Assembly (NCBI GenBank): GCA_913060515.1
Contig: CAJXRZ010000070.1
Span: 1-33,963 of the forward strand
Direction: 5' to 3'
Source: an uncultured Pseudomonadota bacterium
Lineage (GTDB): Bacteria > Myxococcota_A > UBA796 > CAJQPC01
DNA length: 33,963 nucleotides
Shown here: positions 24,274 through 32,111 of the stretch, piece by piece
Position numbering within the stretch: position 1 is the stretch's first letter
How the letters are laid out: each line of letters begins with the position of its first letter
The notes under the pieces: model-generated
The model's input: the letters and a program-made list of their open reading frames with translations, nothing else
The model's database searches: none
What the model was told of the DNA's origin: nothing
Made by a program: the position numbers and the translations under genes

Positions 24274-25344
24274 ATGATCCTCCTGCTGTCCTTCTTTGCC
24301 TGCACCGGTGCCGAGTCGACCACGACCACGCCGGCCGTTGACCTGGGCCCCAAGCCTACCGCCGCCACGGCTCCTGAGTCGATGATGGAAGGGGACGGCG
24401 TCGTGGCCAAGTGGAACGGCGGAGAGCTGCTCTACTCCGAGCTGGGTACCCACGCCGATCAGCAGCTCAAGCAGCTGAAGATCGAGTACCTGCAGAACCG
24501 CTACGCGGTGGAGTCCGGCGCCCTTCGTGAGCTGGCCTTGATGAAGCTGCTGGAGGCCGAGGCGGCCAAGCGCTCCATGGACCTGGACGGCCTGCTCAAG
24601 GCCGAGGTCGAGGACAAGGTCACCAAGCCCACCGACTCCGAGGTCGAGGAGTTCTACCCGGTCATCGCACGACAGCTGCGCAATGCCCCTCTGGAGCAGG
24701 TGCGTCCCCAGGTGGAAGGCTACCTGCTCAACCAGCGACAGACCGAGCGCATGGAGGCCTACATCAAGGAGCTGGAGGCCGCCTACGGACTGCAGACCCA
24801 GCTGCCCTTCCCCGATCTGCCCAAGATCGAGGTCAGCGTCGATGACGATCCCGTCCTGGGCAACATCGATGCGCCCATTACCATCGTGGAGTTCGCCGAC
24901 TACCAGTGCGGCTACTGCCGCAAGGTCTACCCCACGCTGCTCGAGCTGATGGAGGAGTACCCCGACCAGATCCGCATCGTGTACCGCGACTACCCCCTCT
25001 CTGGTGGTCAGGGCGGCCTGGAGCCCAGCATCGCGGCCAACTGTGCCGGCGAGCAGGACAAGTACTGGCCGATGCACGACGAGCTGATGAACAACAGCAA
25101 CTACTCCGAGGTGGGGCTCACGGCCTACGCCACCAAGATCGGCTTGGACATGGACGCCTACGCGGCTTGCATGGCAGACCCGGCCAAGCAGGCGCAGGAG
25201 ATCATGAAGGACTTCCAGGACGGCGGAGAGGCTGGCGTGAACGGCACCCCGGCCTTCTTCATCAACGGGGTGTTCCTCAACGGCGCGCAGCCCAAGGAGC
25301 AGTTCGTGGCTGTGATCGAGCGCGAGCTGGAGAACGCTGGATGA
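24274..25344 (+). CDS. DsbA-family thioredoxin-fold lipoprotein with SurA-like N-terminal region
   Basis: 356 residues. GGAG lies 5 bases before ATG 24274. The lipoprotein signal is MILLLSFFAC (Cys10), followed by a Thr/Ala/Pro linker. Residues about 40-175 form a helical region like the N-domain of SurA-type chaperones (DGVVAKWNGGELLYSEL). The C-terminal DsbA domain starts about 190, with the redox motif CGYC (212-215) and the cis-Pro motif GTP (P326) plus AFFINGVFLNG. The role is probably oxidation, reduction or isomerisation of disulfides in the periplasm, perhaps with substrate holding by the N-domain. The stop overlaps the pheS start, so the genes are coupled although unrelated in function. 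Confidence 0.9.
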   Translation: MILLLSFFACTGAESTTTTPAVDLGPKPTAATAPESMMEGDGVVAKWNGGELLYSELGTHADQQLKQLKIEYLQNRYAVESGALRELALMKLLEAEAAKRSMDLDGLLKAEVEDKVTKPTDSEVEEFYPVIARQLRNAPLEQVRPQVEGYLLNQRQTERMEAYIKELEAAYGLQTQLPFPDLPKIEVSVDDDPVLGNIDAPITIVEFADYQCGYCRKVYPTLLELMEEYPDQIRIVYRDYPLSGGQGGLEPSIAANCAGEQDKYWPMHDELMNNSNYSEVGLTAYATKIGLDMDAYAACMADPAKQAQEIMKDFQDGGEAGVNGTPAFFINGVFLNGAQPKEQFVAVIERELENAG

Positions 25345-26360
25345 ACCCCTCTCTCTCCGAATTGCAGGAGCAGGCGACCCAAGCCATCGCTGGGGCGGAC
25401 GACCTGAACGCTCTGGACCAAGTGCGCGTGTCCTACTTGGGCAAGAAGGGCGCCATCAAGGCTCTGCTCAAGCAGACCGGCGCCTTGGCCCCGGAAGAGC
25501 GTCGTCCCTTTGGACAGGCCGTCAACGCGCTGCGAGACGCAGTCACCACCGAGCTGGAGGCCCGAAAGGCCACCCTCCAAGCTCAGGCTGAAGCGGCTCG
25601 TTTGGAGGCCGGTTGGCTGGACGTGACTCTGCCCGCCGACACCCCCCGGGTCGGCAAAGAGCACCCCATCACCGGTCTGCTGCGCGAGGTCACCGACCAC
25701 TTCCATGGTCTGGGCTTCACCGTGGCCAGCGGTCCCGAGATCGAGGATGCCTTCCACAACTTCGACGCACTGAACATCCCGGCCAACCACCCGGCCCGGG
25801 ATGTGTGGGACACCTTCTACACCGAAGAGGGCGGCATCCCCCGCACCCACACAAGCTCGGTGCAGATTCGGACCCTGGAGAAGGCCACCTTGCCCCTGCG
25901 CATCATCGCGCCCGGCAAGTGCTTCCGCAACGAGACCATCGATGCGACGCACCTGGCTGCATTCAACCAGTGCGAGGGTCTGTTCATCGACAAGAACGTG
26001 ACCGTGGGCCACCTCAAGGCCACTCTGGAAGGGCTGGTCGAGCGCTTGATGGGCTACAAGGTGCCCACCCGATTCCGCCCGGCTTTCTATCCCTTTGTGG
26101 AGCCCGGCTTGGACTTGGACATCGAGTGCATCTTCTGCAAGGGCTCCGGCTGCAGCATCTGCAAGCACTCGGGCTGGATCGAGGTCATCCCCTGCGGCAT
26201 GGTGCACCCCAACGTGCTGCGCGCCTGTGGCCACGACCCAGAGGAGTGGAACGGATTCGCTTTCGGAATGGGCTTTGACCGCATGGTCATGCTTCGCTAC
26301 GGCATCGATGACTTGCGCAGGTTGTACGACGGAAACCTCGAACTCGTGCGAGGTCTTTGA
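25341..26360 (+). CDS. pheS: Phenylalanine-tRNA ligase alpha subunit
   Basis: 339 residues, ATG at 25341 overlapping the upstream TGA. An N-terminal coiled-coil tRNA-binding arm (about 1-90) precedes the class II catalytic core: motif 2 region KCFRNETIDATHLAAFNQCEG-like around 200-215, and motif 3 GFAFGMGFDRMVMLRYGIDDLR near the end. It carries a Cys cluster (C263, C266, C271, C274: CIFCKGSGCSIC), seen in part of the bacterial PheS family and probably zinc-binding. PheS charges tRNA-Phe as a heterotetramer with PheT. No pheT follows here; the next gene is a small unknown. Confidence 0.95.
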   Translation: MNPSLSELQEQATQAIAGADDLNALDQVRVSYLGKKGAIKALLKQTGALAPEERRPFGQAVNALRDAVTTELEARKATLQAQAEAARLEAGWLDVTLPADTPRVGKEHPITGLLREVTDHFHGLGFTVASGPEIEDAFHNFDALNIPANHPARDVWDTFYTEEGGIPRTHTSSVQIRTLEKATLPLRIIAPGKCFRNETIDATHLAAFNQCEGLFIDKNVTVGHLKATLEGLVERLMGYKVPTRFRPAFYPFVEPGLDLDIECIFCKGSGCSICKHSGWIEVIPCGMVHPNVLRACGHDPEEWNGFAFGMGFDRMVMLRYGIDDLRRLYDGNLELVRGL

Positions 26361-26615
26361 GTGGCCCGGCGGGTCGACCTGGCGGCTGTCAATGCCGAGA
26401 TCCAAGACGCGGTCGAGGGTCTGATCTACAGCGCCGATCCCCGCAGCATTGAGAGCTCGGCGCGCCTGGCCATCGCCACGGTCTTGCACCGGCACGGTCT
26501 TGGCCGCTCCAAGGTCAGCGTGCGCCGCATCGGCCCTGAGCTGGCCGTGGACGTTCAGTTCCCCCCCGGCATCCCCGAGATCTTGCGGGTGAGGGTCAAC
26601 ACAGGCCACGCGTGA
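26361..26615 (+). CDS. Small protein of unknown function
   Basis: 84 residues; a GTG start immediately follows the pheS stop, and the stop overlaps the next gene's GTG. Looks like a compact alpha/beta domain: a helix (IQDAVEGLIYS), a second helix (SSARLAIATVLHRHGL) and a pair of strands (VSVRRIGPELAVDVQF). No signal peptide and no known family. The coupling on both sides argues it is a real gene. Confidence 0.7.
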   Translation: MARRVDLAAVNAEIQDAVEGLIYSADPRSIESSARLAIATVLHRHGLGRSKVSVRRIGPELAVDVQFPPGIPEILRVRVNTGHA

Positions 26616-27127
26616 AGCGGTGGTCTTGGGTCACGGGCTTGGTGCTGGTGATTTGCGCGGGTCTGGCCATGGCGGCTGCGCCAGCACCCATGGAGCTCCA
26701 GTCGGATTCAGACTGGTTCGAGACCGTCTTGGTGCCCGAGGGCCCCTCGGTTCAGCTGCACCTCTCGGCCGTGCCCTACAGCGGGCAGCGGGCGGTGCAT
26801 CCCTTCTTTTTGGTGCGCGGGTCCGACCAAGAGATCCACCGCTACGAGGTCTGGCAGAGCACAGGGGTCGCCAGCAGCCATCTGTGGGTGGATGACAACT
26901 CCACCTATTTCACGATGGGCACGGGCACGGTGCTTTGGGGTGAACTTCAGGGGCCTGAGGCGCTGGCCGTCATCGAGGTCTTGGAGGCGGGCTATCCCTG
27001 CGCGGACCGCTACCTGATGCTGCCTGGGCCAAACTCGAACACCTATGCGGCGTGGGTGCTGGAGCAGAGCGGGTGGGCCTTGGAGCTGCCGGAGCAGAGC
27101 TTGGGGCAGGGCTGGGGCTGCCGCTGA
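26612..27127 (+). CDS. DUF3750-like exported protein
   Basis: 171 residues from GTG 26612 (overlapping the upstream stop, GTGA). A classic signal peptide with basic n-region (MKRWSW...LAMAAA) is unlike most others in this contig. The mature part contains GPNSNTYAAWV (about 138-148), the most recognisable feature of DUF3750 proteins, whose activity is not known. Cysteines 130 and 170 could form a disulfide, which would suit the upstream DsbA-like gene. It converges on an unknown exported protein. Confidence 0.8.
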   Translation: MKRWSWVTGLVLVICAGLAMAAAPAPMELQSDSDWFETVLVPEGPSVQLHLSAVPYSGQRAVHPFFLVRGSDQEIHRYEVWQSTGVASSHLWVDDNSTYFTMGTGTVLWGELQGPEALAVIEVLEAGYPCADRYLMLPGPNSNTYAAWVLEQSGWALELPEQSLGQGWGCR

Positions 27128-27136
27128 CCCTGCTGC

Positions 27137-27622
27137 TCAGTCTCTGAGCTCCGGGCAAGGCGTGGGGGTCCACAGGCTCCCGCGTTTGGTGGTGCACTGG
27201 GTCGCTGGAGGCTCCGGGCGGTGCCAGACGGCGCGGGTACTGAACCCGCATGTTCCGCCGACCGTCTCTTCGCCAGGCGGATAGGCCGGCGCTTCGCGTC
27301 GAGCGTAGTCCTGACTCTGCAGGCGCGCGAAGGGCAGGAAGTGGCGCTCTCCTTTGATGCGGACGATGGCTTGGTAGTCGTTGACGGACACCAGGTAGGC
27401 GCCTTCTCGGAACTCTCCAAGCGGCAGGTTGACCGGCCCTTCTCCGAAGTCGATGATGGCGCCGGTGTAGCCGCCGGGGTCGTAGACGTAGGTGCCCAGC
27501 AGGCGGGGTTGAGCGGGCGCCAGGGTTGTGGTGGGCGTTGCGAGCAAGGCGATGCCAAAGCCAAGGGTGGACGCGGCGAGCAGCGCGAGCTTTGGAAACA
27601 GGGGCGCGGGGGCGACAAGCAT
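27137..27622 (-). CDS. Unknown exported or membrane-anchored protein
   Basis: 161 residues from ATG 27622, chosen because GGAG lies 5 bases upstream; a TTG at 27649 would add nine residues. A hydrophobic N-terminus (about 9-28) is a signal or anchor. The mature part is beta-rich (TYVYDPGGYTGAIIDFG, GAYLVSVNDYQAIVRI) and ends in a Cys/Pro-rich tail with three cysteines. No known family. Converges on the DUF3750 gene with a 9-base gap. Confidence 0.65.
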   Translation of the reverse strand: MLVAPAPLFPKLALLAASTLGFGIALLATPTTTLAPAQPRLLGTYVYDPGGYTGAIIDFGEGPVNLPLGEFREGAYLVSVNDYQAIVRIKGERHFLPFARLQSQDYARREAPAYPPGEETVGGTCGFSTRAVWHRPEPPATQCTTKRGSLWTPTPCPELRD

Positions 27623-27810
27623 CAGGACTCCAGAGCCACCAAGAAGCAAGCTTCGTGCCAGGGATCCAGGGCCTGGTTTGGCCTCGTTTGCGACAGGGTG
27701 TCGCTGGGGTGCCCGACGGGGCGGGAAGCTCTGCCAAATCGACGGAGGCAGGTGGGCCAGTGCAACTTCGCGCTCCTGAACCCCTGACAGAGGTCCACAG
27801 GAAAGAGCAA

Positions 27811-28473
27811 ATGAGCAAGGTCATCCCGGTTGTCGTTGTCGCGGTTGTGCTCGTTGGAGGGGCCTTGGTTTTGAAGCAGTTCCAGTCTTCGAGAGAGAGC
27901 TTGGAGAAGCCTCAGTACACAGTCACGACCAGCTATGAGGACCTTGAGCTGCGGGAATACGCGCCAAGAGTCCAAGCTCAAGTCACAGTCGAGGGACCCA
28001 GAGAAGAGGCCACAAACAAGGGCTTTAGAATTCTCGCCGGATACATTTTCGGGGGCAACACAGGTCAGGAGGCCATCGCGATGACCGCGCCGGTCTCCAC
28101 CTCTGCCGACACCAGCCAGAGCATCGCGATGACCGCGCCAGTGAGTACTGTGGCCCAGGAGCAGGGCTACACCATCAGCTTCATGATGCCCGCCAAGTGG
28201 ACCCTGGACACGCTGCCTGTGCCCGATGACGCTCGCATCGAGCTGCTCGAAGTACCGGGCTACACCGCCGCGGTACGCACCTTCTCCGGGAAGGTGAATC
28301 CGGACAAGATCGATGCCCAGGGCGAGAAGCTCCGGGCATCGATGCAGGCTGAAGGACTGAGCCCCGATGGGCAGGTCATGGTCTCGCAGTTTGACCCGCC
28401 CTGGGTGCCCTTCTTCATGCGCAAGAACGAGGTTGAGCTGCGCGTTCAGTACAGCGCCGTCCCGCATGGTTGA
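27811..28473 (+). CDS. SOUL/HBP haem-binding-like protein
   Basis: 220 residues; AGGAAAG precedes ATG 27811 and the N-terminus is a hydrophobic anchor or signal (about 4-22). The body is a SOUL-domain protein: YTVTTSYEDLELREYAPR, FRILAGYIFGGNTGQEAIAMTAPV, SFMMPAKWTLDTLP, and the late PPWVPFFMRKNEVEL. An IAMTAPVST segment occurs twice in tandem (about residues 90-98 and 106-114), a common SOUL pattern. Some SOUL proteins bind haem, others do not; binding is not shown here. The open frame upstream of 27811 is antisense to the neighbour. Confidence 0.9.
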   Translation: MSKVIPVVVVAVVLVGGALVLKQFQSSRESLEKPQYTVTTSYEDLELREYAPRVQAQVTVEGPREEATNKGFRILAGYIFGGNTGQEAIAMTAPVSTSADTSQSIAMTAPVSTVAQEQGYTISFMMPAKWTLDTLPVPDDARIELLEVPGYTAAVRTFSGKVNPDKIDAQGEKLRASMQAEGLSPDGQVMVSQFDPPWVPFFMRKNEVELRVQYSAVPHG

Positions 28474-28498
28474 TCGGAGTACTGCGCCGAACTGGGGT

Positions 28499-28566
28499 CG
28501 ACTGCCCAGGAGTGAGACCGACGGTATGCCGAGGCATACCGAGAGTCGAAGTGACCTAGGCAGTCG
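28499..28566. terminator. Nested inverted repeat between convergent genes
   Basis: An outer stem CGACTGCC (28499-28506) / GGCAGTCG (28559-28566), extended inward by AGG/CCT after one mismatch, encloses a perfect inner hairpin CGGTATGC (28522-28529) / GCATACCG (28534-28541) with a 4-base loop. It lies between the SOUL gene and the protease gene, which converge. No T-tract. A bidirectional terminator is the simplest reading. Confidence 0.45.
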
Positions 28567-28616
28567 GCTCCAGGGCAAGCAGGACGACATCAACCAAAGT
28601 GGACGTCGCTGTAGCC

Positions 28617-31460
28617 CTACTCCAGCTCAGGCACGCCGGTCTCGATGCTGAGCTGCACACCATAGGGCTGGCCGCCAAAGCTGGTGTCGGGCACCACGGC
28701 CAACCAGAAGCTCTGGTCGCTGACGATCTGGCCGTTGACCACGCTGCGTGCGCCGGCGCCCGGCTGAAAGGACACGCTCTGCTCGGCCATGCTCTGGTCC
28801 ATCGGTGGGGTGGCCTTGGCGACGATGCGGCCGCGGTCGTCCAGGACCAGGAGCTGGTGGTTGGCGTCCACGCTGGAGTGGACGGTGACGGTCCAGTCGG
28901 GGCTCAGAAAGTCGGGGCAGTCGCTGACGCAGGCGGGCAGGGGCACCAAGCCGGGGACTTCGCCGGCGTGGATTAAGTCGCCGATCCATGGCCCCATGCT
29001 GACCACCCAGAGCTCGTCTAGGTCGGGGCTGCTCAGGTCCAGACAGGCCTCGGGCTTGGAGCTCCACACTGCGCAGTGCTCGTCCAGGGCACTCTCGCCA
29101 ACGATCCAGTTGTGGTGGGGGTCGCAGGCGTCGGGGATGCCGTTCTTGTTTAGGTCGCGGTTGGTGGTGTCCGAGACTGTGGGGCACTGATCACAGACAT
29201 CGCCGAAGCCGTCTCCGTCAGAGTCCACGTTGTCGTTGTCGTAGTCCCAGGGGCAGGTGTCGACCTCGTCCGGTACGCCATCGTTGTCATCGTCGCTGTC
29301 CTCGCAGGCGTCCAGTAGGCCGTCGTTGTCCCGGTCCAGCGGGAAGCTGTCTCGGTCCAAGGGGCAGGCGTCGTCCTGGTCGATGATCCCATCTCCGTCG
29401 GCGTCGCCGCACAGATCGCCCCTGCCGTCGTTGTCAAAGTCGGCTTGCTCAGGGTCGTAGACCGTCCAGCACACGTCCTCGCTGTTGCCGATGCCGTCGC
29501 CGTCCATGTCGTCATCGCACTTGTCCCAGATGCCGTCGCCGTCGGTGTCGTAGATCGCGTAGTCGACGTTGAGGGGGCAGCCATCTTCGGTGTCCAGCCA
29601 GGCATCTCCGTCTTGGTTGGCGCAGGCGTCGCCCTCGCCGTCCCCGTCGCTGTCGGCGTTCGTGGGGTCCGCATCGTAGGGGCAGGTGTCCACGTCGTTG
29701 TCGATACCGTCGTTGTCGTAGTCCACATCACAGGAGTTTCCGACACCGTCGCTGTCCCAGTCCGCTTGGGTGGGGTTGGCGGAGTTGGGGCAGTTGTCTA
29801 GGGTGTCTGGGATGCCGTCTCGGTCCACGTCTCCCCCGGCGAAGACATCCTGGACGCCGTCGCAGTCGTAGTCGGGGTTTCCGATGCCCACGGCGGCGAA
29901 GGCGTTGTTGACCTGACACAGATCCTGGGCGCTCCAGCTCTGGTGGGTGGCCTCGGCCATCATGGCGCTGCGGTAGTCGGCGAAGGTGGCGTTGGAGCGC
30001 AGCCTGGAGACGTGTGCGCGGTGCATCACCTTGTAGAGTCTCTGGCTGTCTACGGCGTCCACGGGGATGCTCGTGACCGGGTGCGTACCGCCCACGATCA
30101 GCATGGAGAGGGCCTTGTTGAGGATGCCGCTGTTGGTGTGGACCTCGGCGCTGTCCCACTTGTCGCTGTCCGAGCCGCAGTTGCTAGCGGTGCAGGTCAG
30201 GTAGCCGCTCATGTGCTCGGGGTCTCCCTCGGAGGGGGGATCTTCGATGTCGCGGATCTTGCCCAGCGCAGAGCCCGTTCCGATGTCGGGGCTGTAGCTG
30301 CCCGTCTCGTCCCAGCGGAAGTAGACCCCGCGGATGTCGCCCAGGTGCTCGTCGATGGCGCCGCTCTGGTTGGCGTAGACCAGCTGGGCCGTCTTCTCAT
30401 CGATGGCATGCCCCCACTCGTGGCCGACGATGTCGTGGGTGACGTTGCCGGAGCTAAAGCGGGTGTGGTCGCAGCCGGGCACGTAGGAGGCGTTGCTGGG
30501 TCCGCCCACCCGCACGATGGTCTCGTGCTCCCCACCCCAGCGGTCGTAGCCGTCGCGGCGGAAGGTGTCCCACAGATGACTCCAGGTGGCCTGGTTCATG
30601 GTGTAGGCGGTGCGCGCATCGGCGGTGGCCCCTGAATCGCAGCCGTTGGTGTCACAGACTTGGTCGGCCTCCCAGATCCGGGACCAGGAGATCACCGGGT
30701 ACCAGCACACATCACTCTTGGTCCAGTCCGCGTCGATGATCTGGGTCTCAAAGGCTTCCTCTTGGCGGGTGGCGTCCACGCGCAGCACAGAGGCGCTCTC
30801 CACGCCCACGTAGGCGGAGAGCCAAGACTCATTTTCGCCCACGTCGTGCAGTGGGACTCGGTAGGCTTGGATCAGGCCGCCGGCCTCGCCATCTTGCTGC
30901 AGTGCGGGGTCGATCAGGACCAACATGACCTCGCCGGCGGTGCTCAGGGACGGCCGTGTCTCGGAGAGCTGGGCCTGGGCGATGGCCTGGGCTTCTCGTG
31001 CGCTCAAGATCGGCGCAGCTTCCACCCGACCCTGTGCCAGCGTGTATCGACCGCTGTACTGTGTGAGGGTCTCGTTCTCCACGATGAACACCAGCTCTGC
31101 GTCCACGATGGGCAGCCCATCTTGGCTCAGGCCGAAGAAGTAGCTGCTCACGCCGGACGCATCGTCCTGGGTCCAGCGCTTCAGGTAGAGAGAGAGCCCG
31201 GGTGCCTCGGAGAGCTGGAAGATGGGGTCTTGGGCAGCGACCCAGTCGATCACCCCTTGGGGGCTGTTCTGTACCGGCGAGGCCAGGCTCAGTCCGGTGG
31301 GCAAGTCGTCTTGCCAGCGCAGCTCGAAGCGCTCACCGGCTTGCTCTTTCAGCACCATCAGGGCGTCTTCCTGGGCGCCGAACTGGGCGCCGGGGTCCAC
31401 GGTCTCCCCGGGGATTCCAAGGGGGCAAGCGAGCAGAGAGAGTAGACTGAGTAGGGACAT
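28617..31460 (-). CDS. Secreted thermolysin-family (M4) metalloprotease with TSP3 repeats
   Basis: 947 residues; GGAGG five bases before ATG 31460. The signal MSLLSLLSLLAC suggests a lipoprotein precursor (Cys12). A propeptide with FTP/PepSY-like features (about 25-230) precedes the M4 catalytic domain: HEWGH (H347, E348, H351), third zinc ligand E371 in SGAIDEHLGD, and the substrate-site H441 in VHTNSGILNKA. Residues about 530-780 hold at least eight TSP3-type calcium loops (DxDxDGxxDxxDxC). A C-terminal domain of about 165 residues is unassigned. Likely an outer-surface or secreted calcium-stabilised protease, perhaps predatory or scavenging. Confidence 0.93.
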   Translation of the reverse strand: MSLLSLLSLLACPLGIPGETVDPGAQFGAQEDALMVLKEQAGERFELRWQDDLPTGLSLASPVQNSPQGVIDWVAAQDPIFQLSEAPGLSLYLKRWTQDDASGVSSYFFGLSQDGLPIVDAELVFIVENETLTQYSGRYTLAQGRVEAAPILSAREAQAIAQAQLSETRPSLSTAGEVMLVLIDPALQQDGEAGGLIQAYRVPLHDVGENESWLSAYVGVESASVLRVDATRQEEAFETQIIDADWTKSDVCWYPVISWSRIWEADQVCDTNGCDSGATADARTAYTMNQATWSHLWDTFRRDGYDRWGGEHETIVRVGGPSNASYVPGCDHTRFSSGNVTHDIVGHEWGHAIDEKTAQLVYANQSGAIDEHLGDIRGVYFRWDETGSYSPDIGTGSALGKIRDIEDPPSEGDPEHMSGYLTCTASNCGSDSDKWDSAEVHTNSGILNKALSMLIVGGTHPVTSIPVDAVDSQRLYKVMHRAHVSRLRSNATFADYRSAMMAEATHQSWSAQDLCQVNNAFAAVGIGNPDYDCDGVQDVFAGGDVDRDGIPDTLDNCPNSANPTQADWDSDGVGNSCDVDYDNDGIDNDVDTCPYDADPTNADSDGDGEGDACANQDGDAWLDTEDGCPLNVDYAIYDTDGDGIWDKCDDDMDGDGIGNSEDVCWTVYDPEQADFDNDGRGDLCGDADGDGIIDQDDACPLDRDSFPLDRDNDGLLDACEDSDDDNDGVPDEVDTCPWDYDNDNVDSDGDGFGDVCDQCPTVSDTTNRDLNKNGIPDACDPHHNWIVGESALDEHCAVWSSKPEACLDLSSPDLDELWVVSMGPWIGDLIHAGEVPGLVPLPACVSDCPDFLSPDWTVTVHSSVDANHQLLVLDDRGRIVAKATPPMDQSMAEQSVSFQPGAGARSVVNGQIVSDQSFWLAVVPDTSFGGQPYGVQLSIETGVPELE

Positions 31461-31620
31461 GACAACCTCCGGGGAGACTCATCACCGGGGGGCGTCAATG
31501 CAGCGTCATTGTTGGGCTTGGCTACTTCCTCGCCTCCTCAATATGGAGGGCGTTGGCCCGAGCCACCCTTGGCCGGAAATGTCTCATAGCTCGCACCCGT
31601 AGACGCTCTCGAGGCCTCCT
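31461..31620. other. 160-base divergent intergenic region
   Basis: It separates the protease (-) from a small membrane protein (+) and must hold both leaders. The protease ribosome site is at its left edge. I see no clear promoter boxes or hairpins. Confidence 0.4.
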
Positions 31621-32016
31621 GTGTCCGCTGTCCCTACCTTCTCCGTCGCTGTGATTGCGGTCCTGTTGTTCCTGGCCTTTGGCGCAGGCCTGGCCATTTT
31701 TGCAGTTCTCGCGGTCTCTGGTTCTGCGGCGTTGATAGCCGAGGGGGCGAAGGAATCCGCCAAGCTGCTGGCCCAGGGAGAGCTGTGCTCGGCGCAGGTT
31801 GTGTCCATTGAACGGCACATTCGCGCCCGTGGCCGGTCCAAGTTCAGCGTGGAGCTCCGGGTGCAACGGGCGGACGGTCAGCGCTACGTCACACGACACA
31901 AACGGCGCTACTCCTTCGCTCAGCGGGAGTGGCTGCTGGTTGGTGCGCAGGTGGAGGTTCGGGTGGACCCGGAGCGCCCGGAGCGTTTCGTCATTGTGGG
32001 GCCTTGGCTGGGATGA
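31621..32016 (+). CDS. DUF3592-like membrane protein (paralog 1)
   Basis: 131 residues from GTG 31621, with GAGG upstream. One or two hydrophobic helices at about 7-40, then a small beta-rich domain: AQVVSIERHIRARGRSKFSVELRV, then VTRHKRRYSF, then VRVDPERPERFVI. This is the pattern of DUF3592 domains (membrane helix plus beta domain with a V.V..DP..P motif), whose role is unknown. The next gene is a paralog. Confidence 0.75.
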   Translation: MSAVPTFSVAVIAVLLFLAFGAGLAIFAVLAVSGSAALIAEGAKESAKLLAQGELCSAQVVSIERHIRARGRSKFSVELRVQRADGQRYVTRHKRRYSFAQREWLLVGAQVEVRVDPERPERFVIVGPWLG

Positions 32017-32111
32017 CTTCTTGGCATCCGCCTGTGCGATTCGGTGCCAGTCCCCGGTGCGAAATTCTGCGGCGGAGGCCTGCGTATTCAAGGCCTACAA
32101 CGGAGTCCAGC

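Noticed and set aside
24163-25077. Upstream extension of the second small membrane protein
   Set aside because: Antisense to the DsbA-like gene; the paralog match begins at 24162.
25158-26609. 483-residue minus-strand frame
   Set aside because: Antisense of pheS and the DsbA-like gene.
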